This document shows, in pieces, positions 26,054 to 34,815 of a stretch of 64,000 nucleotides of DNA (the stretch's first letter is position 1; each line of letters begins with the position of its first letter). A model generated the notes under the pieces. It had not been told where the DNA came from and searched no databases. It was given only the letters and a program-made list of their open reading frames with translations. Position numbers and translations under genes: made by a program. This stretch comes from Cytophagales bacterium (GTDB lineage: Bacteria > Bacteroidota > Bacteroidia > Cytophagales > Spirosomataceae), in assembly GCA_013298025.1 (NCBI GenBank), contig JAAFJE010000012.1, positions 62,001 through 126,000 on the forward strand. Direction: 5' to 3'.

Positions 26054-28819
26054 ATGGACCAATTTTCATACATTGCCAACGCCGATACCGCAGTCATTGC
26101 TGACTTGTACGAGTCGTATCTGCAAGACCCTAATTCGGTTGATGTAAGTTGGCAGAATTTTTTCAAAGGTTTTGATTTTTATACTTCTTGGAACGCCAAC
26201 GGCTCATCTGAAGTAAGTCCTTTAACCAACGGAGTAGCAACCAAAGCAGGTGCTGCTACGGCTGATGTCTTGACAATCCAGAAGGAAATGTCGGTTATCA
26301 GTTTGATAAAGGCATTTCGTTCGAGAGGGCACTTATTATCAAAAACCAACCCTGTTCGTGAACGCAAAGACCGCCGCCCTCGCCTCGATTTGCAAGACTA
26401 TGCTCTGTCGGATGCCGACTTAGACACCGTTTTTCAAGCGGGTAATTTCTTGGGAATTGGCCCTGCAAGTTTGCGTACTATCCTTGCTTCGCTTCATAAA
26501 ATTTATGCAGGCTCTATCGGTTTTGAATATGCTTACATTCGTGAAGCGGATGTAAAAGAATGGCTTCGCAACAAAATCGAGCGTGAAGCGTTGGCATTCA
26601 ATCCGCCTGTGGAAGAGAAAAAGCAAATTTTACAGAAACTCAACGAAGCTGTAGTATTTGAAAATTTCTTGGGAACGAAGTATCTGGGTCAAAAACGCTT
26701 TGGCTTGGAAGGTGGCGAAAGTACCATTCCTGCACTTGATGCCATCATCAACCGCTCTGCCGAATTAGGCGTGAAAGAGGCGATGATAGGCATGGCTCAC
26801 AGAGGTCGTTTGAACGTGTTGGCCAATATCATGCACAAGTCTTACGAATCTATCTTCGATGGTTTTGAAGGAAATATTCCTGACCAAATTCATGGTGATG
26901 GCGACGTAAAATACCACTTGGGGTATTCGTCTAAGCATATCACTCCTTCGGGTGTTGAAATTTCGTTGAAATTGGCTCCAAACCCTTCGCACCTCGAAGC
27001 TGTAAACCCTTTGGTAGAAGGTTTCTGTCGTGCTCGTGCCGATGCTCATTTTGACGGAGATTACGATAAAATTTTACCTATCTTGATTCACGGTGATGCG
27101 GCTGTGGCAGGACAAGGCATTGTATATGAAGTGACACAAATGGCGAAGTTGCGTGGCTATGAAACGGGCGGAACAATCCATTTTGTCATCAACAACCAAG
27201 TTGGTTTTACAACCGACTTTGAAGATGCTCGTTCGTCTATCTACTGTACAGACGTAGCCAAAATCATCGACGCACCAGTATTCCACGTTAATGGCGACGA
27301 CCCCGAAGCGGTAGTGTTTGTGTCGAGAATTGCAGCAGAGTTCCGCCAGCAATTCAACCGTGATGTGTTTATCGACATGGTTTGCTACCGTCGTAACGGT
27401 CACAACGAATCGGACGAACCAAGATTTACGCAACCAACTTTATACAAAAATATTACGAACCATCCGAACCCACGAGAAATCTATACACAAAAATTGATTG
27501 CTCGTGGCGATATTGATGCGGCCTTGGCGGCTCAAATGGATGCCGAGTTTAAAGCTGAATTGCAGGCTCGTTTAGACCAAGTAAAACAAAAGATTCGTCC
27601 CGACTATGTGCCATTGAAATTGGACAACCGTTGGGCAAGCTTGAGCTATGCTACAGCAGAAGATTTTGAGCAATCGCCTCAAACAGGTATCACAAAAGAA
27701 ACCATTGAGAAAATTGCGAGTGCATTGACTAAGCTTCCTGAAGGATTCCATGCCCTCAAACAAATCGAAAAAGTGCTATCAGACCGTAAAGCCTATTTCG
27801 ATAATGGTCAACTCAACTGGGCTACAGCCGAAGCCTTGGCGTATGGCTCAATTTTGTTAGATGGCAAAGTGGTGCGTGTATCGGGGCAAGACGTACAAAG
27901 AGGTACATTCTCGCACCGTCATGCTGTATTGCACGATGCTGTAACAAACGATTCTTATACTTCACTCAACCATATCTCACCAGAGCAAGAAAAACTTCAA
28001 ATTTATAACTCGTTACTTTCGGAGTATGGCGTTTTAGGGTTTGAGTTTGGTTACGCTTTGGCAAACCCTGATGCCTTGGTGATTTGGGAAGCACAGTTTG
28101 GTGACTTCTCGAATGGTGCTCAAACCATGATTGACCAATTCGTTGCTTCTTGCGAATCGAAATGGGGAACAATGAACGGTTTGGTGATGCAATTGCCACA
28201 TGGCTATGAAGGACAAGGCCCAGAACACTCAAATGCTCGTCCAGAACGTTATTTGCAATTGGCAGCCGAAGAGAACATCGTGGTGGCAAACCTTACTACG
28301 CCAGCCAATATTTTCCACGCTTTGCGTCGTCAATTAGCTTGGCATTTCCGTAAGCCATTGATTATCATGTCGCCTAAATCGTTGTTCCGTCATCCAAAAG
28401 TACTTTCTCCAATCGAAGAGTTTATCAGTGGCTCGTTCCAAGAGGTGTACGGCGATACGTATGTAGAAGACAAAAAAGTGAAAAAAGTATTGCTTTGCTC
28501 AGGTAAAGTATATTTTGATTTATTAGAAAAACAACAAAAAGAAGGCCGCAAAGATGTAGCCGTTGTTCGTGTAGAACAGTTGCATCCGTTCCCTGCGACC
28601 AAAGTCAAAGCCGAATTGGCTAAATACCCTAAAGCCAAAGTGTACTGGGTGCAAGAAGAGCCAGAAAACATGGGTTATTGGTCGTTTGTCGCACGTGATT
28701 TTGGTTGGAAGTCGTTTGAAGATGTGATTGCCCGTAAGAAATCGGCTTCACCTGCCACAGGCTTCTTGAAAGTGCATAACGAAGAACAAGCAGCTTTAGT
28801 AGAAAGAGCTTTTTCATAA
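26054..28819 (+). CDS. sucA: 2-oxoglutarate dehydrogenase E1 component
   Basis: 921 residues, normal length. The E1 decarboxylates 2-oxoglutarate using thiamine diphosphate and passes the succinyl group to the E2 lipoyl arm. The N-terminal SYIANADTAVIADLYESYLQ is the E2-docking segment. IGMAHRGRLNVLAN, the GDAAVAGQGIVYE region with VINNQVGFTT (thiamine diphosphate and Mg2+ contacts), RRNGHNESDEP, and SGQDVQRGTFSHRHAVLHD are all present. The C-terminus has EEPENMGYWSF as in other OdhA/SucA enzymes. sucB and lpd follow on the same strand, each separated by a terminator-containing gap. Confidence 0.97.
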   Translation: MDQFSYIANADTAVIADLYESYLQDPNSVDVSWQNFFKGFDFYTSWNANGSSEVSPLTNGVATKAGAATADVLTIQKEMSVISLIKAFRSRGHLLSKTNPVRERKDRRPRLDLQDYALSDADLDTVFQAGNFLGIGPASLRTILASLHKIYAGSIGFEYAYIREADVKEWLRNKIEREALAFNPPVEEKKQILQKLNEAVVFENFLGTKYLGQKRFGLEGGESTIPALDAIINRSAELGVKEAMIGMAHRGRLNVLANIMHKSYESIFDGFEGNIPDQIHGDGDVKYHLGYSSKHITPSGVEISLKLAPNPSHLEAVNPLVEGFCRARADAHFDGDYDKILPILIHGDAAVAGQGIVYEVTQMAKLRGYETGGTIHFVINNQVGFTTDFEDARSSIYCTDVAKIIDAPVFHVNGDDPEAVVFVSRIAAEFRQQFNRDVFIDMVCYRRNGHNESDEPRFTQPTLYKNITNHPNPREIYTQKLIARGDIDAALAAQMDAEFKAELQARLDQVKQKIRPDYVPLKLDNRWASLSYATAEDFEQSPQTGITKETIEKIASALTKLPEGFHALKQIEKVLSDRKAYFDNGQLNWATAEALAYGSILLDGKVVRVSGQDVQRGTFSHRHAVLHDAVTNDSYTSLNHISPEQEKLQIYNSLLSEYGVLGFEFGYALANPDALVIWEAQFGDFSNGAQTMIDQFVASCESKWGTMNGLVMQLPHGYEGQGPEHSNARPERYLQLAAEENIVVANLTTPANIFHALRRQLAWHFRKPLIIMSPKSLFRHPKVLSPIEEFISGSFQEVYGDTYVEDKKVKKVLLCSGKVYFDLLEKQQKEGRKDVAVVRVEQLHPFPATKVKAELAKYPKAKVYWVQEEPENMGYWSFVARDFGWKSFEDVIARKKSASPATGFLKVHNEEQAALVERAFS

Positions 28820-28833
28820 TAATAGCATGAGTC

Positions 28834-28863
28834 CTTGAGCAAATGTGTTGGCATTTGCTCAAG
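28834..28863 (+). terminator. Terminator after sucA
   Basis: Perfect 12-bp stem (28834-28845 with 28852-28863) with a 6-base loop, followed by ATTCCTTTTTG. It starts 15 bases after the sucA stop codon, suggesting sucB has its own promoter or depends on read-through. Confidence 0.85.
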
Positions 28864-29065
28864 ATTCCTTTTTGACTTAACAACAATAATGCAGAATGGT
28901 GAATGGTCAATTGTGCATGAATGTTTTGATTTTCTGAAATTTACGACTTGTGTTACTTGACAGAGTTTTAAGTATTTGAAAATGAAAAACTTAACTCACG
29001 ATTCACTCAAACACTCATTCACTCAATAACTTTAATCTGTATTCTAAATTATACAATCAAACAAA

Positions 29066-30598
29066 ATGGCAATCGAAATGAAAGTACCGCCGGTGGGCGA
29101 GTCTATAACTGAGGTCACTATTGCCTCATGGAATAAAAAAGATGGGGATGTAGTGAAAATGGATGAGGTGCTATGCGAATTAGAATCAGACAAAGCTACA
29201 TTTGAACTTCCTGCCGAAGCCGAAGGTATTTTGCGTATTGTAGCCAAAGAAGGCGATACTCTGCCTATCGGTGCTGTCATTTGTACAATCGAAGCGGCTG
29301 GAGCTGCTCAAGCACCTGCGGCACCTGCTCCTGTAGCCACGGCTGCCCCTGTGGCACCTGCACCAGCAGTAACAGCAGCGGCACAAGTAATCGAAATCAA
29401 AGTACCAGCCGTTGGCGAATCTATTTCGGAAGTGACGGTATCTTCTTGGAACAAAAAAGAAGGAGATAACGTAAACATGGACGAAGTGCTTTGCGAATTG
29501 GAATCGGACAAAGCAACTTTTGAACTTCCTGCCGAAGCCGCAGGAACATTACATATCATTGCCGAAGCAGGTACAACCTTGCCTATCGGAGGTTTGGTCG
29601 CTACGATTACGGTAGGTGCTGGTGCTGCGGTAGCACCTGTGGCTGCTCCAAGTACACCTGCTCCAACGGCACAAGAAACAGCTTCGGGCAACTACGCTGC
29701 TGGACACGCTTCGCCTGCTGCGGCTAAAATTTTGGCAGAAAAAGGTGTCGATGCCGCTGCCGTACAAGGTAGTGGTGTGGGTGGTCGCATCACGAAAGAA
29801 GATGCACAAAATGCACAAAAACCTGCTCCTGCCCCTGCTGCCAAAGCAGCAACGCCTGCCCCAGCACCTGCTTCGGCGGTAAGTGCAGTACCGGGTTCAA
29901 GAAACCAAAGAAGAGAAAAAATGTCGTCGCTTCGTAAAACGGTAGCACGTCGTTTGGTGCAAGTGAAAAATGAAACGGCTATGTTGACTACCTTCAACGA
30001 GGTGGACATGAAGCCTATCATGGATTTACGTGCAAAATATAAAGATAAATTTAAAGAGAAACATGGCGTAGGCTTAGGCTTTATGTCGTTCTTTACCAAA
30101 GCGGTCTGTGTAGCCTTGAAAGAATTCCCTGCGGTGAATGCTTCGATTGATGGCGACCAAATTGTATATAACGACTACTGTGATGTATCTATCGCCGTAT
30201 CTGCTCCGAAAGGATTGGTAGTGCCTGTTATCCGTAATGCCGAGCAGTTATCGTTGGCAGGTATCGAAGCCGAAGTGATTCGTTTGGCTACTCGTGCAAG
30301 AGATAACAAACTCACACTTGACGAAATGACTGGCGGTACATTTACAATTACTAACGGCGGTGTATTTGGCTCGATGCTTTCAACGCCAATTATCAACGCT
30401 CCACAAGTAGCTATTTTGGGTATGCACAACATCGTTGAGCGTCCTGTGGTAGTGGCTGGTCAAGTGGTGGTTCGTCCGATTATGTACCTTGCACTTTCTT
30501 ACGACCACCGCATCATCGACGGTCGTGAGTCGGTAAGCTTCTTGGTACGTGTAAAACAATTGCTAGAAGACCCAACACGCTTATTACTAGACGTATAA
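29066..30598 (+). CDS. sucB: Dihydrolipoyl succinyltransferase (E2) with two lipoyl domains
   Basis: 510 residues. Two tandem lipoyl domains (about 1-76 and 107-182) each contain the lipoylated Lys in [15 protein letters not shown]. They are joined by an Ala/Pro-rich flexible linker. A peripheral-subunit binding domain follows (about 210-245; [27 protein letters not shown]). The acyltransferase domain (about 275-510) ends in the catalytic [10 protein letters not shown]. It takes the succinyl group from SucA to CoA. The lipoyl domains are nearly identical in protein and DNA, a recent or homogenised duplication; most SucB proteins have one. Confidence 0.96.
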   Translation: MAIEMKVPPVGESITEVTIASWNKKDGDVVKMDEVLCELESDKATFELPAEAEGILRIVAKEGDTLPIGAVICTIEAAGAAQAPAAPAPVATAAPVAPAPAVTAAAQVIEIKVPAVGESISEVTVSSWNKKEGDNVNMDEVLCELESDKATFELPAEAAGTLHIIAEAGTTLPIGGLVATITVGAGAAVAPVAAPSTPAPTAQETASGNYAAGHASPAAAKILAEKGVDAAAVQGSGVGGRITKEDAQNAQKPAPAPAAKAATPAPAPASAVSAVPGSRNQRREKMSSLRKTVARRLVQVKNETAMLTTFNEVDMKPIMDLRAKYKDKFKEKHGVGLGFMSFFTKAVCVALKEFPAVNASIDGDQIVYNDYCDVSIAVSAPKGLVVPVIRNAEQLSLAGIEAEVIRLATRARDNKLTLDEMTGGTFTITNGGVFGSMLSTPIINAPQVAILGMHNIVERPVVVAGQVVVRPIMYLALSYDHRIIDGRESVSFLVRVKQLLEDPTRLLLDV

Positions 30599-30616
30599 GC
30601 CGTCATTCTTATAACG

Positions 30617-30650
30617 AAAGCAAAGACACGTACAGCGTGTCTTTGCTTTT
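30617..30650 (+). terminator. Terminator after sucB
   Basis: Perfect 14-bp stem (30617-30630 with 30636-30649), 5-base loop, ending in a T-run. It starts 18 bases after the sucB stop codon. Confidence 0.92.
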
Positions 30651-30795
30651 TGCACAAATGCCTATCGGCAATGCTGCAAAGGTGTATAAATCATTGAAAG
30701 TGTAGTAAAAATTCCTACTAATCAAGCATTTATTATTACTCAACTGACCAATTATTCGAGCATAATTCTGCTCAAAACCTGAAAACAACTCTAGT

Positions 30796-32199
30796 ATGCA
30801 ATACGACGTAATAGTTATCGGCTCGGGACCTGGTGGTTATGTGGCTGCTATCCGTTCTGCTCAATTGGGCTTAAAAACGGCCATCATCGAAAAATACTCT
30901 GTATTGGGTGGTACTTGTTTGAACGTAGGATGTATCCCTTCAAAAGCTTTGTTAGACTCGTCAGAGCATTTCTATAATGCCAAACATTCGTTTGCCGAGC
31001 ATGGTATCGAACTTGAGAACCTGCAAGTAAATTTGGCACAAATGATTACTCGTAAAAAAGGTGTTATCGAGAAAATGAATAACGGTATTGCCTTTTTGAT
31101 GAAGAAAAATAAAATTACGGTTTACAATGGATTCGGTTCTTTTGTTGATAAAAACACCGTAAACATTGCCAAAGCTGATGGTTCGGCTGAACAAATTACG
31201 GGTAAAAATATCATCATTGCAACAGGCTCAAAACCAACGATTTTACCTTTTATTCCAGTCGATAAAAAACGTGTGATTACTTCTACCGAAGCACTTAATC
31301 TGCAAGAAGTACCCAAACATCTTATCGTTATTGGGGCTGGTGTGATTGGTGCTGAATTGGGCTCAGTTTATGCACGCTTAGGTGCTAAAGTGAGTTTTGT
31401 AGAATTTGCCGATTCGATGATTCCTACGATGGATAAAACGATGGGAAAAGAGCTACAAAAGGCTATCAAAAAACTCGGAGCAGAATATTACTTTAGCCAC
31501 AAAGTAACAGGCGTTGTCAATAATGGCGACGATGTAACCGTAACAGCTAAAAATGCTAAAGACGAAGACGTAAGCATCACTGGCGACTATGTGTTGGTTT
31601 GTATTGGTCGTCGTCCTTATACCGATAACCTCAACTTAGCGGCGGCTGGTTTGGTCACAGACGCTCGTGGCAAAATAGAAGTAAATGAGCATACGCTTCA
31701 AACAAGTGTAGGCAATATTTATGCTATCGGCGATGTGATTCGTGGAGCGATGTTGGCCCATAAAGCTGAGGAGGAAGGCGTATTTGTGGCTGAAACTATC
31801 GCCGGACAAAAACCGCACATCAATTACAACTTGATTCCGGGTGTAGTTTATACATGGCCAGAAGTGGCTTCGGTAGGTAAAACCGAAGAAGAATTGAAAG
31901 CGGCTGGTAAAGCTTACAAAGTAGGTTCGTTTCCATTCAAGGCATTAGGTCGTGCTACAGCTTCGATGGATACCGACGGCTTGGTGAAAGTATTGGCTGA
32001 TAAAGCAACCGACGAAATTTTAGGGGTACATATCATTGGTGCAAGAGCCGCCGACATGATTGCGGAGGCTGTAGTGGCAATGGAATACCGTGCATCGGCC
32101 GAAGACGTAGCTCGTATGTCGCACGCACACCCAACTTATACAGAAGCGATGAAAGAGGCTTGTTTGGCAGCAACCGAAAACCGTGCCTTGCACGCATAG
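30796..32199 (+). CDS. lpd: Dihydrolipoyl dehydrogenase (E3)
   Basis: 467 residues, normal length. The FAD-binding GSGPGGYVAA (about 9-18), the redox disulphide GGTCLNVGCIPSK (Cys41/Cys46), the NAD-binding IGAGVIGAELGSVYARLG (about 176-193) and the C-terminal active-site base region HAHPTYTEAMKEA are intact. It reoxidises the dihydrolipoyl group of E2 to give NADH. Its place after sucA and sucB makes it the E3 of this complex, though it may also serve pyruvate dehydrogenase and glycine cleavage. Confidence 0.97.
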   Translation: MQYDVIVIGSGPGGYVAAIRSAQLGLKTAIIEKYSVLGGTCLNVGCIPSKALLDSSEHFYNAKHSFAEHGIELENLQVNLAQMITRKKGVIEKMNNGIAFLMKKNKITVYNGFGSFVDKNTVNIAKADGSAEQITGKNIIIATGSKPTILPFIPVDKKRVITSTEALNLQEVPKHLIVIGAGVIGAELGSVYARLGAKVSFVEFADSMIPTMDKTMGKELQKAIKKLGAEYYFSHKVTGVVNNGDDVTVTAKNAKDEDVSITGDYVLVCIGRRPYTDNLNLAAAGLVTDARGKIEVNEHTLQTSVGNIYAIGDVIRGAMLAHKAEEEGVFVAETIAGQKPHINYNLIPGVVYTWPEVASVGKTEEELKAAGKAYKVGSFPFKALGRATASMDTDGLVKVLADKATDEILGVHIIGARAADMIAEAVVAMEYRASAEDVARMSHAHPTYTEAMKEACLAATENRALHA

Positions 32200-32232
32200 T
32201 TTTGCTCAAGAGCTGATTTTTATTGTTAGAGG

Positions 32233-32268
32233 CATAACGCTATCAGGTTTAGGCTTGATAGCGTTGTG
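32233..32268 (+). terminator. Terminator after lpd
   Basis: 13-bp stem with one G:U pair (32233-32245 with 32256-32268) and a 10-base loop, followed by CTTTTC, 33 bases after the stop codon. Confidence 0.75.
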
Positions 32269-32400
32269 CTTTTCTAGCTAAAATATACTGAGAAGCAGGG
32301 CTAAATTTTGCATGAGAAAGCTGTAAGAAAGTTGGAAAAAGGACTGAATGAGCTATTTTACTAAAATTTCTTGCCTATTTTCAACAAAGGCAAAATGCTG

Positions 32401-32408
32401 TATCTTTG
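32401..32408 (+). promoter_or_regulatory. Putative -7 promoter box for the serine recombinase
   Basis: TATCTTTG matches TAnnTTTG and lies 14 bases before ATG 32423, implying a very short leader. It argues against the upstream in-frame ATG at 32348. A T-rich TTTTCA at about 19 bases upstream is the only -33 candidate. Confidence 0.5.
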
Positions 32409-32422
32409 AAAAAAATACGTTT

Positions 32423-33034
32423 ATGAAAATTGGCTACGCACGAGTAAGTACACAAGAACAGACCTTAGATTTACAGATAGACGCACTCAAAAAACATGGT
32501 TGTGAGGCTATTTATACCGATAAAATATCGGGTACAAAAACGGAAAAACCCAATTTTGAAGAATTGATGAAGTTTATCAGGGCGGGCGATACGTTGGTTA
32601 TCTGGAAACTCGACAGGCTAGGGCGTTCAACCAAGCACCTCATCGAGCTTGTTGCCGAACTCGAAAAACGGCAAGTCAACTTGGTTTCGCTCAACGACCC
32701 TATCGATACCACTTCTCCGAGTGGGATTTTGGTTTTTCAAATTTTTTGTGCTTTAGCCGAACACGAACGCAACATTATTGTGCAACGCACCAAGGCTGGT
32801 TTGGCTGCTGCCAGAGCAAGGGGGCGTAATGGTGGTCGTCCTAAAGGACTTTTACCCGAATACCAAGCGATTGCTCCGGCTGTAAAAGAGCTTTACGATG
32901 CTCAAAAGCTTTCGACTGCCCAGATTATGAAAGCGTTTAAAATTGGCAGTCGAAGAACTTTCTACAAAATCTTGGCCCATGCAGGTGTACAAGTGAAAGG
33001 TTTTGTGAAAAAACCAAGCAAACGAAAAGAGTAA
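32423..33034 (+). CDS. Serine recombinase (resolvase/invertase family)
   Basis: 203 residues from ATG 32423; an in-frame ATG at 32348 would add 25 residues not found in the family. KIGYARVSTQEQ carries the nucleophile Ser9. WKLDRLGRSTKHL and the ALAEHERNIIVQRTKAGLAAARARGR long helix (in part) complete the catalytic domain. The C-terminal HTH_7 domain (about 145-190) has LSTAQIMKAFKIGSRRTFYKIL. Such enzymes resolve transposon cointegrates or invert DNA segments. No transposase or inverted crossover sites were seen next to it, so the gene looks solitary. Confidence 0.93.
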   Translation: MKIGYARVSTQEQTLDLQIDALKKHGCEAIYTDKISGTKTEKPNFEELMKFIRAGDTLVIWKLDRLGRSTKHLIELVAELEKRQVNLVSLNDPIDTTSPSGILVFQIFCALAEHERNIIVQRTKAGLAAARARGRNGGRPKGLLPEYQAIAPAVKELYDAQKLSTAQIMKAFKIGSRRTFYKILAHAGVQVKGFVKKPSKRKE

Positions 33035-33081
33035 ATACCCACACCAAGTGGAGTAATAGTTAGCGTTTGAAAGCCAATTTT

Positions 33082-34701
33082 CTAGTAAAGAATTTTGGTT
33101 CTTTCTATTGGCATTCCATTGTGTTGATAGTCAATGATATAAGCCTTATGCTGTAAAGTGGCATTGAGCGGAATCGTATAAGTGCCTGCCGCTTGGTTTT
33201 CGGCCACAAGGGTTTGTATTTTTTGTCCTGCCAAATCGTACAATTCTAGCTGTACAAAGCCTTTTTCGAGTACCTCATAACGCACCTGCGAATGTGTTTG
33301 GATAGGATTCGGAAATACTTCTAGCGAAGGTCTGGCTACAGCCAAAGGTTCGTTGCCAAGTACAATGGCTTTGCTTTCAAATTGTGCGTCGAGCCATACA
33401 CTTCTCGAACGAATCCATTCTTTCAGAAAAAACACTTCGTCTTGATAGCTATACCCCACATAGTAATTAGGCCAAACTTTATTGCCTAATACGCCCGTCC
33501 ATCGGCTAAAATTGCGTTGTACGGCTGGGGTAATAACACTTGCCGTAGAGTCAATCCATTGATTGATTTTATCGGTTTGTAAAACTGTTTTTCTCAGTTG
33601 TTGCCAACGATAGGCGGCTCTATTCACAAAGTCGGGGTCTTGTACCAGCGATTCCCACCAAAATGGCGACCAGAAGGCATCGTTCGGAGCAAGCGTATTA
33701 ATTTTGTATTGCCAGCCAGATGTTTTATAGCCGTCATAATAATCGGCATTACCAAAAGCAAGGTTATAGTCCCAGGCAGGACCCATTTTTAGCCGACCGT
33801 CTTTGCTATCTTTATCTTTATAAAAATAAGTACTAAGCCGATAGCCATCTACGTTTTTGGTAAGCTCTGTTAATAAGAAATAATCTACAAACGAATCCAT
33901 ATCTACTTTGCTTCGCCAAGCGGCTTGTGGGTCGAGAAAAGTAGGCGAAGCAAGTTCTTTTTCCCAGTTATCAACAAAGTTTTTGATGTAATTGAGTTGT
34001 GCATCTGTCAGGTCGGTATATTTAGGCGAATCGACTTGGAATAAAACCTTATTCGTTGCTTTGCTGTTCCAAGACCAAGCAGGCGAGCCGTTGGTTTTAT
34101 CAATTTTAATAATATAACCTCCCGTAAGGTCGTCGCCAGTGTTATCAGTTGGTTTGAGGTTAGCAATATTGACCCGATTTTTATCTCGTTTGATTTTTTC
34201 CATGACAATATATACTCCTTCGTACTTGCCATTGAGCATCAGTTCGCAATAGCGTGTACGGGTGGCATACCGTCCCATTTGGTTGGCAATCCGATACGCC
34301 AATACATCACGCATAAAGGTTTTATCGTTGTAGCTGGCATTTAAAACCCAGTCAGATTCTTGTGGCATTCCCAACATCACAAGATTTTGGCTCGTTCCCA
34401 AGGTGTCTTTCCAAAGCTCAAATCCATAAGGTTTCTTGGGAAAAAACTCTCTTGAGGTTGAGCCACGTTGTTCAATGCCAATGAGTCCGTTGTAGCCATT
34501 GGGTGTATCATTCACGAAATTGATGGCATTTGTTCCGTTATCAATAACCTGAAGATTGGCTATAATTTTAGGTTCATCAGGAATAGCCTGTTGATTACGG
34601 GTGGTTATCTTGAGAATGGGCAGGTTCGACTGCGTAAAGGTTTGTCCGTTTACCAGTTTGCCGATTATGATGAAGTATGACAAAAGTATAATTTTTTTCA
34701 T
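33082..34701 (-). CDS. CotH-family protein with T9SS C-terminal sorting domain
   Basis: 539 residues from ATG 34701 (eight more codons are open upstream). Signal peptide about 1-20 (LVNGQ). The CotH kinase-like domain spans about 25-420: IEQRGSTSREFFPKKPYGFE, DWVLNASYNDKTFMRD and the GRLKMGPAWDYNLAFGN segment with the metal-binding Asp. The C-terminal 80 residues (LEVFPNPIQTHSQVRYEV ... AGTYTIPL) form a type A T9SS sorting domain, so it is secreted. CotH of Bacillus phosphorylates spore-coat proteins; here the target is unknown. It converges on the recombinase gene, with no operon partner. Confidence 0.9.
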   Translation of the reverse strand: MKKIILLSYFIIIGKLVNGQTFTQSNLPILKITTRNQQAIPDEPKIIANLQVIDNGTNAINFVNDTPNGYNGLIGIEQRGSTSREFFPKKPYGFELWKDTLGTSQNLVMLGMPQESDWVLNASYNDKTFMRDVLAYRIANQMGRYATRTRYCELMLNGKYEGVYIVMEKIKRDKNRVNIANLKPTDNTGDDLTGGYIIKIDKTNGSPAWSWNSKATNKVLFQVDSPKYTDLTDAQLNYIKNFVDNWEKELASPTFLDPQAAWRSKVDMDSFVDYFLLTELTKNVDGYRLSTYFYKDKDSKDGRLKMGPAWDYNLAFGNADYYDGYKTSGWQYKINTLAPNDAFWSPFWWESLVQDPDFVNRAAYRWQQLRKTVLQTDKINQWIDSTASVITPAVQRNFSRWTGVLGNKVWPNYYVGYSYQDEVFFLKEWIRSRSVWLDAQFESKAIVLGNEPLAVARPSLEVFPNPIQTHSQVRYEVLEKGFVQLELYDLAGQKIQTLVAENQAAGTYTIPLNATLQHKAYIIDYQHNGMPIERTKILY

Positions 34702-34763
34702 AAATTTTAGTATAAAATCTAACAAATATAAGCAAATAACTAAGATGTCAGTTGGGTTTTACA

Positions 34764-34795
34764 TAAAAAAAGCACCTCTGAAAAGAAGTGCTTTT
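34764..34795 (-). terminator. Terminator after the TolB-like/beta-barrel gene
   Basis: 12-bp stem with one wobble pair (34768-34779 with 34784-34795) and 4-base loop; on the minus strand it ends in seven Ts. It starts 20 bases after the stop codon at 34816. Confidence 0.9.
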
Positions 34796-34815
34796 GCGTC
34801 ATGCTTTGTATCAAA

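Noticed and set aside
32348-32422. Upstream ATG for the serine recombinase
   Set aside because: It would add 25 residues absent from the family, and a TATCTTTG promoter box lies between the two candidate starts.
32200-34720. Invertible DNA segment next to the serine recombinase
   Set aside because: I looked for long inverted repeats flanking the gene and neighbouring promoters and saw only the lpd terminator hairpin.
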